Assembly (NCBI GenBank): GCA_022703625.1 | Contig: JAKLDH010000010.1 | Coordinates: forward strand, 1-40,617 | Direction: 5' to 3' | DNA: 40,617 bases | Source: Cyanobacteriota bacterium | GTDB taxonomy: Bacteria > Cyanobacteriota > Vampirovibrionia > Gastranaerophilales > UBA9971 | In this document: piece after piece, positions 1-7,427 of the stretch | Position numbering within the stretch: position 1 is the first letter of the stretch | Layout of the letters: every line of letters starts with the position of its first letter | Position numbers and translations under genes: made by a program | The notes under the pieces: model-generated | The model's input: only the letters and a program-made list of their open reading frames with translations | What the model was told of the DNA's origin: nothing | Databases searched by the model: none

Positions 1-454
1 TATAAAAAGTCGCCGGCTGACAGGGAGTATTTTTTAAAAGATAAATTTTATTTAATTTATTGTGTTTTCTAATTGTTGTCTTGCCTGTTTCGTGATTAAC
101 AAACAGTTGATCGCCATATAAAAGTTCGTTTTGATTGTTGTTAGCTTTTCTGAAGATATCTAAAAAAATATTTTCGTGTAAAAAGGTGTCATCAGAGTTT
201 AAAAAGAAAAGATAGTCGCCTGATGAACTGTTTATGCCCTTATTCATGGCATCATAAAGTCCATTATCAGGTTCACTTATGATTTTAGTAAGCTTATTTC
301 GATATTTCTCAACAATATCAAGGGTTTTATCAGTAGAAACTCCGTCAACAATTATGTATTCAAAATTTTTATATGACTGGTTCAAAACACTTAAAATAGT
401 ATTTTCAATAGTATTTTCAGAATTTTTACATACTGTGATTATAGAAAATTTCAT
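1..454 (-). CDS. Family 2 glycosyltransferase (3' end outside window)
   Basis: The reading frame opens at the ATG at 454 and runs off the left edge without a stop, giving 151 residues of the N-terminal catalytic half. It begins with the GT-A nucleotide-sugar fold (FSIITVCKNSENTI), then IIVDGVSTDKT, the motif SEPDNGLYDAMNKGI at residues 60-74 and FFLNSDDT at 84-90 holding the metal/nucleotide acidic residues. This pattern is typical of WfgS/WcaA-like GT2 enzymes that add sugars to O-antigen or exopolysaccharide at the cytoplasmic face of the membrane. An in-frame TGA lies just upstream (469-467), so the start is well fixed, although no Shine-Dalgarno sequence is visible. The acceptor and donor sugars cannot be inferred. 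Confidence 0.88.
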   Translation of the reverse strand, partial: MKFSIITVCKNSENTIENTILSVLNQSYKNFEYIIVDGVSTDKTLDIVEKYRNKLTKIISEPDNGLYDAMNKGINSSSGDYLFFLNSDDTFLHENIFLDIFRKANNNQNELLYGDQLFVNHETGKTTIRKHNKLNKIYLLKNTPCQPATFY

Positions 455-922
455 TTTTTTATAAGATCAATGGTTTTTTAAACATATTGTTTATCTTATA
501 ACAATAGATCCATTTAAAAAAGACGGTTTTTGTAAATACCAAGGTAAAATGAAAATATCTACCGTTTTAATTCTTTAATTTTCAAGGTCATCCTGAGCTT
601 AAAACTGTCATCCTGAGCGAAGCGAAGAATCTCATGGAATGAATACAACAGGATTCTTCGGGCTAAAGCCCTCAGAATGACGAAATTGCAGAGCCTCAGA
701 ATGACGACTCCTCATAATTAATGAATCACTGTAGTTACCTTCTTCTTATACAAATGTAAACAAATCTTAATACATATTGCCCGTTATTCTTAAGATTCCT
801 GCAAAATAGTCGAAATAATTATTATACAGGGCGAATAAAAACCACAAAGCTTTCTTTTTTACTGTCATTTCTTCGGGAGTTCAACTAACTAATACAAACT
901 GTATTAGGGAGAGGTATTTTTA
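455..922. other. Intergenic region with element A1
   Basis: There is no credible gene. It separates divergently transcribed genes (glycosyltransferase left, unknown protein right), so both promoters should be here. It contains repeat A1 (571-733). At 891-905 a short inverted repeat (AATAC-5 nt-GTATT) sits just ahead of the ribosome binding site of the 923 gene and could be an operator; this is weak evidence. Confidence 0.5.
571..733. repeat. Palindromic repeat A1 (MITE-like)
   Basis: Central inverted pair TCATCCTGAGCGAAGCGAAG and ATTCTTCGGGCTAAAGCCCT, repeated at 8859, 29000 and 34501. The right terminus AATTAATGAATCACTG is intact and matches the complete copy A4; the left terminus has decayed. 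A second partial CATCCTGAG unit precedes the main hairpin. Confidence 0.85.
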
Positions 923-1879
923 ATGATCACACTTGACGCAAACTTAGGTCTTCCTTCATCTTCTTCTTTCTTTTATCTTATTGCAAAATTAAGAAAACAA
1001 TACGGATGTTCAAATACAAATATTGATAACTCTACTGAAGCTTATGCGGCTAAAGGAACTCCTGACGCAAATAAAACTGAAAATACAGATAATGTAAATA
1101 ATATAAACGATCTTAATATTAAAGAAAACCTTGATTTTGAACAACTTGTGGAGGATTTAAAGCTTAATGTGTCTGAAAATAGATTCGCCCTTCTTTTAAT
1201 GATGCCTTCATCAGAATTATTCCAGCTTCTTGAGCTTCTCGGAAAGGAAAATCTCTTAAACGGACTTAAATTTTTTACAAAAGAAAAAATTATGGGCTTT
1301 ATTGCAAAACTTCCTAAAAAAGACCTTCTTAAAATGCTTTTTTACATGTTCACAGACAAAAAACAATTAATAGAAAACCTTCCACTAAAAGAACTTCATA
1401 ACTTTTTAAGCAGTGATAAAATTGAAAAAGGGCATTTTATGAAAATTTTTGAACTGCTCCCAAGACAGACTCTTGCTATTATAGCAGGACATTTAACAGG
1501 CAAAAAATGCGATAAAATGTCCCAAAAAGATTTATTAAAAGAAATTGAACCTTTTAAAAAATATCAAATGACAAATGGCGTTAAAAAACTTGATGAAAAG
1601 ACGTTACGCGGCTTTGTAACCACTTTGACAGAATCATTTCCTAATTTATACAATGAATTTTCTCATATTGCGCTTTTTAATGTCAGCGCAAAATTTGCAA
1701 AAACTGATCTTATTGATGCAATGACAGTTATTGATAACAGTAAAATAATGGATATGCTTTCAGAACTTCCTGATAAACTTTTAGCCCTGACCGTTTCGCA
1801 GATAGACCCTGAAATATTCGCTAATGTACTTTTAGCAGACCATAAAGACCTGCTTGCCAATCTGGTTATGTCCAATTAA
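923..1879 (+). CDS. Unknown all-helical protein, 318 aa
   Basis: I do not recognise a family with confidence. The start is supported by GGGAGAGG eight bases upstream. The protein has no signal peptide or membrane segment, so it is probably cytosolic. Residues 1-70 are low complexity and Asn/Asp-rich. From about residue 75 it is a string of amphipathic helices of 25-30 residues with recurring leucine patterns (LLLMMPSSELFQLLELLG, IMGFIAKLPKKDLLKMLFYM, FMKIFELLPRQTLAIIAGHL), reminiscent of a helical-repeat scaffold such as the MgtE N-domain, but not provably homologous. It is transcribed alone. A protein interaction or regulatory role is only a guess. Confidence 0.75.
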   Translation: MITLDANLGLPSSSSFFYLIAKLRKQYGCSNTNIDNSTEAYAAKGTPDANKTENTDNVNNINDLNIKENLDFEQLVEDLKLNVSENRFALLLMMPSSELFQLLELLGKENLLNGLKFFTKEKIMGFIAKLPKKDLLKMLFYMFTDKKQLIENLPLKELHNFLSSDKIEKGHFMKIFELLPRQTLAIIAGHLTGKKCDKMSQKDLLKEIEPFKKYQMTNGVKKLDEKTLRGFVTTLTESFPNLYNEFSHIALFNVSAKFAKTDLIDAMTVIDNSKIMDMLSELPDKLLALTVSQIDPEIFANVLLADHKDLLANLVMSN

Positions 1880-1907
1880 TTTTTTATATTAAATTGTAAG
1901 GAAAAAA

Positions 1908-2213
1908 TGAAAAAGTTGATTTTTGTAAGTCCTTAATTTGCGGGTGTTTTGCCGAAGGCAAAACACCCGCTATACCCTTACCCAGCTCGCGCCGCCCGCA
2001 GGGCGGCGCGAGCTGTACATATCAGCGTTTTAAGTAGGTAACAAAAAATTTTCAGGTTTTTATCTACCCAACCCCAACCCCTTCCCTTCAAAGGGAAGGG
2101 GTTGGGGTTGTTTGTTTGCCTCACTCGCTTCGCTCGTTCGGCAAAATTTAATAAGAGCTGAAAATTTTTTGTCTGTTACTTAACAAATCAACGAAAACTT
2201 ATTTTGATTGACA
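1908..2213. repeat. Repeat D1, interrupted by element C1
   Basis: D1 consists of two strong hairpins (around 1940-1969, stem CGGGTGTTTTGCC; around 1983-2014, stem CAGCTCGCGCCGCCC) and the D terminus CCAATCAAAATAAG read on the minus strand at its right end. Element C1 lies inside it at 2034-2179; removing C1 and one TTAA restores the uninterrupted D sequence seen at 31009-31166. The right end overlaps the last codons of carA. Confidence 0.8.
2034..2179. mobile_element. MITE-like element C1 (146 bp, TTAA target)
   Basis: The ends are imperfect inverted repeats (about 18 of 22 positions) beginning GTAGGTAAC and ending GTCTGTTAC, with inner arms AAAAAATTTTCAG / CTGAAAATTTTTT. TTAA occurs immediately outside both ends (2030-2033, 2180-2183), as expected for target duplication. 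The middle is a perfect hairpin of CAACCCCTTCCC-type sequence plus a TCGCTTCGCTCG stretch. There is no coding capacity. A second copy of identical length is at 14670-14815. Confidence 0.82.
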
Positions 2214-3290
2214 TAGAAGAGCATTAACCCAGTCTTTAAAGATATAATTTGCGTCCTGTGGTCCGGGACCGGCTTCCGGATGAAATTGGACTGTATTTAT
2301 ATTGAATTTAGGACTGCAAAACCCCTCTACCGTTTCATCATTAACATTTATATGCGTTATTTGCATATCCTGCGGCAATTTTTTGGAAGAAACAGCGTAA
2401 CCATGATTTTGAGCGGTCATCATAACCTTATTTGTTCTTAAATCTATGACAGGATGGTTGCTTCCCCTGTGTCCAAATTTTAATTTATAAGTATCAGCCC
2501 CGATAGCAAGAGCAAGAATTTGATGACCAAGACAAATTCCGTAAAGAGGAAGCTTTCCCATAAGATTTTTAGCTGTTTCTATTGCCCCTTTTGCTTCTTT
2601 TGGATCACCGGGTCCGTTAGAAAACAATACCGCTTCAAAATTTCCGTCAAGAATTGTCTGAGCAGATACATCATGAGGGAATATGCTGATTTCACAGCCA
2701 AGAAGCACAAAATGCCTGATTATTCCTCTTTTAATTCCAAGATCAATCAAAGCTATCTTCTTTCCATTGCCTTTTATAACGTCAACATCTTTTCTTGAAA
2801 CCTGTTTTACAACATCATAAGGGAATTTAAATTCCTGCAACTGTTTTTTCAAAGAATCTTTTAACTGTTTGCCCAATGCGCCTGTAATGTCCTGCGTGGT
2901 TATAACACAATTCATAACGCCTTTTGCCCTGATTTTTTTCGTTAACATTCTTGTGTCAACGCCGCTTATGCAGGGTATATTGTTTTCTTTTAAATATTCT
3001 GAAAGGCTTTTAACGCTTTTCCAGTTGGATTCAATGTCAGAAAGCTCTTTAATGACAAATCCTCTTAGGTGAATCCTTGCGGATTCGACGTCTTCTTCGT
3101 TAATTCCGTAATTTCCTATAAGCGGATAAGTCATAACAACAATTTGTCCGGCGTAGGAAGGGTCTGTCAAAATTTCCTGATAACCTGTCATTCCGGTATT
3201 AAATACAATCTCGCCAAAGGAAGTTGCGTCTGCCCCGCAGGAAACCCCCTGTAATTCTGTCCCGTCTTCAAGTATTATAGTTGCTTTCAT
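2199..3290 (-). CDS. carA: Carbamoyl-phosphate synthase small subunit
   Basis: Glutaminase subunit that feeds ammonia to CarB for carbamoyl phosphate, used for arginine and pyrimidines in the cytosol. At 363 aa it is of normal length. The N-terminal CPSase small-chain domain covers residues 1-150 (FNTGMTGYQEILTDPSY). The class I glutamine amidotransferase domain has the nucleophile Cys253 in GICLGHQ and His337/Glu339 in QFHPEAG, so the triad is complete. GGGAAAA precedes the ATG, and the gene starts 13 bp after the antitoxin stop, so it is last in the operon. carB is not in the window. The last residues (CQSK) and stop are encoded by the terminus of repeat D1. Identification is firm. Confidence 0.97.
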   Translation of the reverse strand: MKATIILEDGTELQGVSCGADATSFGEIVFNTGMTGYQEILTDPSYAGQIVVMTYPLIGNYGINEEDVESARIHLRGFVIKELSDIESNWKSVKSLSEYLKENNIPCISGVDTRMLTKKIRAKGVMNCVITTQDITGALGKQLKDSLKKQLQEFKFPYDVVKQVSRKDVDVIKGNGKKIALIDLGIKRGIIRHFVLLGCEISIFPHDVSAQTILDGNFEAVLFSNGPGDPKEAKGAIETAKNLMGKLPLYGICLGHQILALAIGADTYKLKFGHRGSNHPVIDLRTNKVMMTAQNHGYAVSSKKLPQDMQITHINVNDETVEGFCSPKFNINTVQFHPEAGPGPQDANYIFKDWVNALLCQSK

Positions 3291-3303
3291 TATTTTTCCC
3301 TTT

Positions 3304-3585
3304 TTACGCCAGATTCTTATGAATAATTTCTTTTAATAATGTTTGATAAGGCATGTTTTTCTCTTTTGCCAGTTTTTTAGCTATTTGAATATCTATAACA
3401 TTCAGCCTTATTGTTACAGGCTTTGTTTCAGGCTTTACAACCTTCCATTCAGCAGTTTCTATGTCAGATTCATCTTCAGGATTAAAATTCTTAATAAAGT
3501 CCTCCGCTTCACATTCAGGACAAAACCATTCTTTATTTTTATCCAAAAATAATTCGGATTGGCATTTTTTACACTTTTTAATCAT
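3304..3585 (-). CDS. CopG/BrnA-like antitoxin with zinc ribbon
   Basis: 93 residues. Residues 1-30 carry two CxxC pairs (KCKKC and FCPEC), a treble-clef or zinc-ribbon motif. The C-terminal half (VTIRLNVIDIQIAKKLAKEKNMPYQTLLKEIIHKNLA, given here only as motif spans 56-93) matches the ribbon-helix-helix CopG antitoxin pattern that follows BrnT-type toxins. It overlaps the toxin by 8 bp and has a consensus AGGAGGT nine bases before its ATG, whereas the toxin has no Shine-Dalgarno, which favours antitoxin excess. Such antitoxins usually bind the toxin and repress their own promoter. Zinc binding and DNA binding are inferred from motifs. Confidence 0.75.
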   Translation of the reverse strand: MIKKCKKCQSELFLDKNKEWFCPECEAEDFIKNFNPEDESDIETAEWKVVKPETKPVTIRLNVIDIQIAKKLAKEKNMPYQTLLKEIIHKNLA

Positions 3586-3865
3586 TTTTATTTACCTCCT
3601 GATTCCATTTTATTATATATTTTCTGCTTGCAGGATATACGGTAATAATTTTAACAGCATTACTTTTTTTATTTATTATACAAACAATAACTAAAAATCT
3701 TTTCTTTTGAGTATGCCCAATTACTTTTGTTATGCGTTCATTTAATTCAGTTTCAATATAAACATTTGAAAATACCTCCAGAATTTCGTCCTCTGAAATA
3801 TCAGAATGATTTACCTGATAATGTATTTTATTAAATTTTTTATCAAAACTAAATTCAATTTCCAT
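3578..3865 (-). CDS. BrnT-like toxin (type II TA)
   Basis: About 95 residues from the ATG at 3865: MEIEFSFDKKFNKIHYQVNH, then ISEDEILEVFSN and ERITKVIGHTQKKRFLVIVC, ending in a basic YPASRKYIIKW. This order (DxxK near the N-terminus, helix, then R...G.T...R.L.V.. strands and a terminal RxA/SR-K element) is that of the BrnT ribonuclease family, a RelE-like fold that cleaves RNA. A longer reading from a TTG at 3904 is rejected because that TTG is the -35 box of a good promoter. The gene lies between argB and the antitoxin. Family assignment is by pattern, not by search. Confidence 0.7.
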   Translation of the reverse strand: MEIEFSFDKKFNKIHYQVNHSDISEDEILEVFSNVYIETELNERITKVIGHTQKKRFLVIVCIINKKSNAVKIITVYPASRKYIIKWNQEVNKND

Positions 3866-3875
3866 ATTATTATTA

Positions 3876-3904
3876 ATCTTACACCAATAGTATGTACATG
3901 TCAA
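3876..3904 (-). promoter_or_regulatory. Sigma-70-type promoter of the TA module
   Basis: On the minus strand, a perfect TTGACA (3904-3899), a 17-base spacer, then TAAGAT (3881-3876). The expected transcription start is about 3868-3870, only a few bases before the toxin ATG at 3865, so the toxin mRNA would be nearly leaderless. The spacer contains the palindrome TGTACA, a possible operator for the antitoxin. Confidence 0.7.
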
Positions 3905-3913
3905 TACAGCATC

Positions 3914-4792
3914 TTAATTGTCATTGTATACAAGAGTTCCAAAGCCTTTATCTGTAAAGATATCTAGCAGAAGGCTGTGTTCAATTCTTCCGTCAAGAAT
4001 ATGCACGGCGCTTACGCCTTTTTTAACGGCTTCCATGCAACAGTCGATTTTAGGGATCATTCCGCCGGAAATCGTTTTATCATCAATTAATTTTTGAGCC
4101 TCTGAAACGCTTATTCTCGAAATTAAAGAAGATGGATCGTTCACATCTTTTAAAAGTCCTTCTATGTCTGTTAAAAAGATTAGTTTCTCGGCTTTTAAAG
4201 CTCCTGCAATAGCAGATGCCGCATAATCAGCGTTTATATTGTACGAATTGCCTTCCATCTCTCTTGCTACAGGCGAAATTACCGGAATAAAATCTTTTTC
4301 GATAAGAATTTCAATAAGTTCCGTATTTACTGTTTCAACTTCGCCTATAAAACCGACATCCTGACCGTTAATAAATTTTTTCTTCGCAATAAGCAAATTC
4401 CCGTCTTTACCGCTTATTCCAACGGCGTTTAACCCTTGATTTTGCAAATTTGCGGAAATTTCCTTGTTAATTTTGCCGGAAAGAGTCATTTCAACAACTT
4501 CCATTGTTTCTTCATCCGTAACCCTTAATCCTTCAACAAATTCGGATTTTTTTTGGATTTTATTTAAAAAATTATTTATTTCAGGTCCGCCTCCATGTAC
4601 AATGACAGGAAAGATTCCAGCCATTTTCATAAAAGATATGTCCTGAACAACCTGTTTTTTTAAGGTTTCATTAAGCATTGCGCTTCCGCCGTACTTAATT
4701 ACAACAATTTTATTTCTGAAAGACCTTAAATAAGGTAGAGTTTCTACTAATATTTTGGCTTTATCTATGTGTTTTTGCATATTTACACTCAT
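3914..4792 (-). CDS. argB: Acetylglutamate kinase
   Basis: Second step of arginine synthesis: ATP-dependent phosphorylation of N-acetylglutamate. 292 aa, normal length. It shows the amino acid kinase signatures: VIKYGGSAM for phosphate binding near residue 32, IVHGGGPEINNFL near 66, the substrate loop DEETMEVVEMTLSGKINKEI, NINADYAASAIAGAL, and GGMIPKI near the C-terminus. The ATG abuts the argJ stop (TAA then ATG), so translation is probably coupled. MQKHIDKA, four codons in, is an alternative start. N-terminal helix residues (HIDKAKILVETLPYLRSF) resemble the arginine-sensitive hexameric kinases, so feedback inhibition by arginine is plausible. Confidence 0.96.
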   Translation of the reverse strand: MSVNMQKHIDKAKILVETLPYLRSFRNKIVVIKYGGSAMLNETLKKQVVQDISFMKMAGIFPVIVHGGGPEINNFLNKIQKKSEFVEGLRVTDEETMEVVEMTLSGKINKEISANLQNQGLNAVGISGKDGNLLIAKKKFINGQDVGFIGEVETVNTELIEILIEKDFIPVISPVAREMEGNSYNINADYAASAIAGALKAEKLIFLTDIEGLLKDVNDPSSLISRISVSEAQKLIDDKTISGGMIPKIDCCMEAVKKGVSAVHILDGRIEHSLLLDIFTDKGFGTLVYNDN

Positions 4793-6031
4793 TTATGTTC
4801 TGTATTCACCGTTAATCTTGACATAATCATACGTTAAATCACATCCCCAAGCTGTAGCTTCTTCTTTTCCGTCTTTTAAAGCGAAAAGAATTTGTATTTC
4901 CCGTTCTTTTAACACATTTAAAGCCAGGTCTTCATCAAAAATAACCGGCTCTCCGCTTATCAACGGACTAATTGCGCCTGCTGCGCTTGAAAATTCAACG
5001 TCTGCTCTGGAATGATCAAAGTTAGCTCCTGAATATCCGGCGGCGCAAACTATTCTTCCCCAGTTGGCATCTGATCCGAACATTGCGGTTTTCACCAGGT
5101 TTGAATTAATTATAGACTTTGCAATCTTTCTCGCATCCTCTTTAGTTGATGCGCCTTGAACTTTAACTTCAAGAAATTTGGTTACGCCTTCTCCATCCAT
5201 AATTATCTGCTTTGCAAGATACAAAGTAACATATTCAAGAGCTTTTTTGAACTTGTTATAATCTCTATCTTCAGTTTCTATAGGGGAATTTCCCGCCTGA
5301 CCGTTAGCAAGCGCAATTACCATGTCGTTTGTGCTGGTGTCCCCATCGACAGAAATCATATTAAATGAATCATCAACACATTCTTTAAGACATTTTTGCA
5401 ATAATTTTCTGTTAATATCAGCGTCAGTTGTTACAAAAGCAAGCATTGTAGCCATATTCGGATGAATCATGCCAGAACCTTTTGCAATTGCTCCAAATCT
5501 TACTGTTTTTCCGTTTATTTCCGTTTCTATAGCTATTTCTTTTGGGAATTTGTCGGTTGTCATTATACCTTCAGCGGCTTTACGGGAAGATTTTTCGGCA
5601 TTATCCATTTTGGGAAAAAGATTTTTTATACCCTGAGAAATGACCTCCATAGGAAGCTGAACGCCTATAACTCCTGTTGAAGCCACTAAAATCGACTCTT
5701 TACTGACATTAAGGCATTCCGCATATATTTGCGCCATTAATTCAGTATTTTTCCTGCCGGTTTCACCGGTGCATGCGTTTGCGACACCGCTGTTTATTAC
5801 AATTCCGTTAATATTATTGATTATTTTTTGTTGATTCCACAGAACCGGAGGAGCTTTGACGCTGTTTAAGGTGAAAACTCCCGCTGCTGTTGCAGGAACA
5901 TCGCTTTTAATCAGCGTTAAATCTTTTCTTTTCTTTTTAATTCCAATATGATCGCCTGTTGCAGAGAACCCTTGCGGCACTGTTATACTTCCTGCGATTA
6001 CATTTATGTCTTTTATTTTGGTATTTTCCAT
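4793..6031 (-). CDS. argJ: Bifunctional ornithine acetyltransferase / N-acetylglutamate synthase
   Basis: It recycles the acetyl group from acetylornithine onto glutamate, so the pathway is of the cyclic type. The start is the ATG at 6031 with GGA six bases upstream, which gives 412 aa; an in-frame TTG at 6043 is less likely. The autocleavage motif is present (KGSGMIHPNMATMLAF); the Ala-Thr bond corresponds to Ala194-Thr195 in this numbering, the Thr becoming the nucleophile of the beta chain. VINSGVANACTG near residue 80, SVDGDTSTND and GDANWGR-type motifs (here GSDANWGRIVCAAGYSG) are also present. It lies directly between argC and argB. Confidence 0.96.
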   Translation of the reverse strand: MENTKIKDINVIAGSITVPQGFSATGDHIGIKKKRKDLTLIKSDVPATAAGVFTLNSVKAPPVLWNQQKIINNINGIVINSGVANACTGETGRKNTELMAQIYAECLNVSKESILVASTGVIGVQLPMEVISQGIKNLFPKMDNAEKSSRKAAEGIMTTDKFPKEIAIETEINGKTVRFGAIAKGSGMIHPNMATMLAFVTTDADINRKLLQKCLKECVDDSFNMISVDGDTSTNDMVIALANGQAGNSPIETEDRDYNKFKKALEYVTLYLAKQIIMDGEGVTKFLEVKVQGASTKEDARKIAKSIINSNLVKTAMFGSDANWGRIVCAAGYSGANFDHSRADVEFSSAAGAISPLISGEPVIFDEDLALNVLKEREIQILFALKDGKEEATAWGCDLTYDYVKINGEYRT

Positions 6032-6128
6032 TTTTTTCCACAATTTTTATTAAATATATGAAAATTTTAACATTATACATATATTTAGAAAGAATTATTT
6101 TATAAAATATTTCAAAAAATATACAAAA

Positions 6129-7172
6129 TTAAAGACAAAATGGCGCTGTCTGCAATCCTGTTTTCTCATCCAGCTTGAATAAAATGTTCATATTCTGTAC
6201 TGCCTGACCTGAAGCACCTTTAACAAGATTGTCGATCGCTCCTACAACGATTATATTACCGGTTCTGCGGTCAATTTTAAAGCCCACATCATAAAAATTG
6301 GAATTTCTGACCCATCTTGTTTCAGGATAAACCTCTTTTTCAGTAATTCTTATGAAATACTCTTTTTCGTAATATTTCATAAAAACCTGTTTAACATCAT
6401 CATAAGTCAGGGATTTATCAAGCAATTTAGCGTAGCAAGTCGATAAAATTCCACGTTGCATAGGCACAAGAGTCGGCGTAAAGGTTAATTTTATCTCTTT
6501 ACCGGCAAATTCACTTAATTCCTGCTCAATTTCCGGTGTATGTCTATGATCCGCTATTTTATAAGCTTTTGTTGTTTCATTACATTCAGCAAAATGAACT
6601 CCCTGGCTTAAAGACCGTCCAGCTCCTGTTACGCCTGATTTTGCATCCACAATTATTGTTTCTGTATCTATTAAACCTTCTTTTAAAAGGGGAAGCAGGC
6701 TTAAAATACTGCAAGTTGTGTAACATCCAGGATTTGCAATAAGCCTTGCGTTCTTAATCTGATCTCTTTTCCACTCACAAAGTCCATATACAGCTTCCTC
6801 AAGAAGTTCTGGAGATTCATGTTCTGTTTTATACCATTCTTCGTAAACTTCCCTGCTTCTTAACCTGAAATCAGCTCCAAGATCAATAACTTTAACTTTA
6901 TCAAGAATCTTTTTTGCGATTTTTTTGCATGCTATCCCGTGAGGGAGCGCAAAGAAAATCACATCAACCTTTTCAGCCAGTTCTTCGATGTTTTCTTCAA
7001 TGCATTCATGGGAAATAATATTTTTAAAATTGGGGTAAATGTCGGAATATTTCTGTCCAACGTTACTTTGAGAGGTTATATAAGAAATTTCAGCCTGCGG
7101 ATGGGCTGAAAGAATTCTTACGAGTTCTTCTCCCACATATCCTGTTGCTCCAATTATCGCTGTTTTTATCAT
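6129..7172 (-). CDS. argC: N-acetyl-gamma-glutamyl-phosphate reductase
   Basis: NADPH-dependent reduction in the third step of arginine synthesis. 347 aa, full length. The N-terminal Rossmann motif is IIGATGYVGEELVRIL, then FALPHGIA and IDLGADFRLR. The catalytic Cys150 lies in NPGCYTTC, and the substrate-binding region has KSGVTGAGRSL and the conserved HRHTPEIEQ. AAGG lies seven bases before the ATG, in the 12-base gap after the preceding 37-residue ORF. About 100 bp separate it from argJ, so argCJB is one transcription unit but with a looser first junction. Confidence 0.96.
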   Translation of the reverse strand: MIKTAIIGATGYVGEELVRILSAHPQAEISYITSQSNVGQKYSDIYPNFKNIISHECIEENIEELAEKVDVIFFALPHGIACKKIAKKILDKVKVIDLGADFRLRSREVYEEWYKTEHESPELLEEAVYGLCEWKRDQIKNARLIANPGCYTTCSILSLLPLLKEGLIDTETIIVDAKSGVTGAGRSLSQGVHFAECNETTKAYKIADHRHTPEIEQELSEFAGKEIKLTFTPTLVPMQRGILSTCYAKLLDKSLTYDDVKQVFMKYYEKEYFIRITEKEVYPETRWVRNSNFYDVGFKIDRRTGNIIVVGAIDNLVKGASGQAVQNMNILFKLDEKTGLQTAPFCL

Positions 7173-7184
7173 TTTATCGCCTTG

Positions 7185-7298
7185 TTAGTTTTTATGCTCT
7201 TTTTCAAAAGGGTTTTGCGACATTTTAATTGCGGCAATAAAGAAAAGAATAAAAACTACTCCTGCAACTGTACATTGTAAAACTTCTATGCCACTCAT
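7185..7298 (-). CDS. Small single-pass membrane protein, 37 aa
   Basis: Not recognised as a known family. The sequence starts MSGIEVLQCTVAG, has one hydrophobic helix (residues 11-24, VAGVVFILFFIAAI) and a polar basic tail ending EKEHKN. AGGA lies nine bases before the ATG. It ends 12 bp ahead of argC, so it is co-transcribed. It is third in a row of tiny membrane proteins. The architecture (short N-terminus, one helix, charged tail) suits a membrane-embedded regulator or complex accessory subunit, but no function can be assigned. Confidence 0.62.
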   Translation of the reverse strand: MSGIEVLQCTVAGVVFILFFIAAIKMSQNPFEKEHKN

Positions 7299-7315
7299 TA
7301 TCAATTTTCCTGATT

Positions 7316-7426
7316 TTATTCTTTATAATCCGAATAATTTGTATTATTCATTTTATCAACCGCTTTCCACATTATAAAAGCCAAAATTAATATAACAATC
7401 ATTCCAAATATATCATCAAATCCCAT
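7316..7426 (-). CDS. Small single-pass membrane protein, 36 aa
   Basis: Short peptide opening MGFDDIFGMIVILILAFIMW, with one transmembrane helix at residues 6-20, followed by a polar tail KAVDKMNNTNYSDYKE. Its AAAGGGGGA ribosome binding site lies within the last codons of the 79-residue gene upstream (stop at 7428), so translation is probably coupled. No known family was recognised. The tight spacing, the good binding site and the similar size of its neighbour make it likely to be translated. Confidence 0.6.
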   Translation of the reverse strand: MGFDDIFGMIVILILAFIMWKAVDKMNNTNYSDYKE

Positions 7427-7427
7427 A

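Noticed and set aside
279-464. 61-codon plus-strand frame
   Set aside because: Antisense to the clear family 2 glycosyltransferase on the minus strand.
1900-1936. Tiny ORF MKKLIFVSP with a ribosome-like site
   Set aside because: Nine codons only, and the sequence is the right arm of repeat D.
3866-3904. Longer toxin starting at TTG 3904
   Set aside because: The TTG belongs to a perfect TTGACA -35 box with a matching -10; the extra residues are not family-like.
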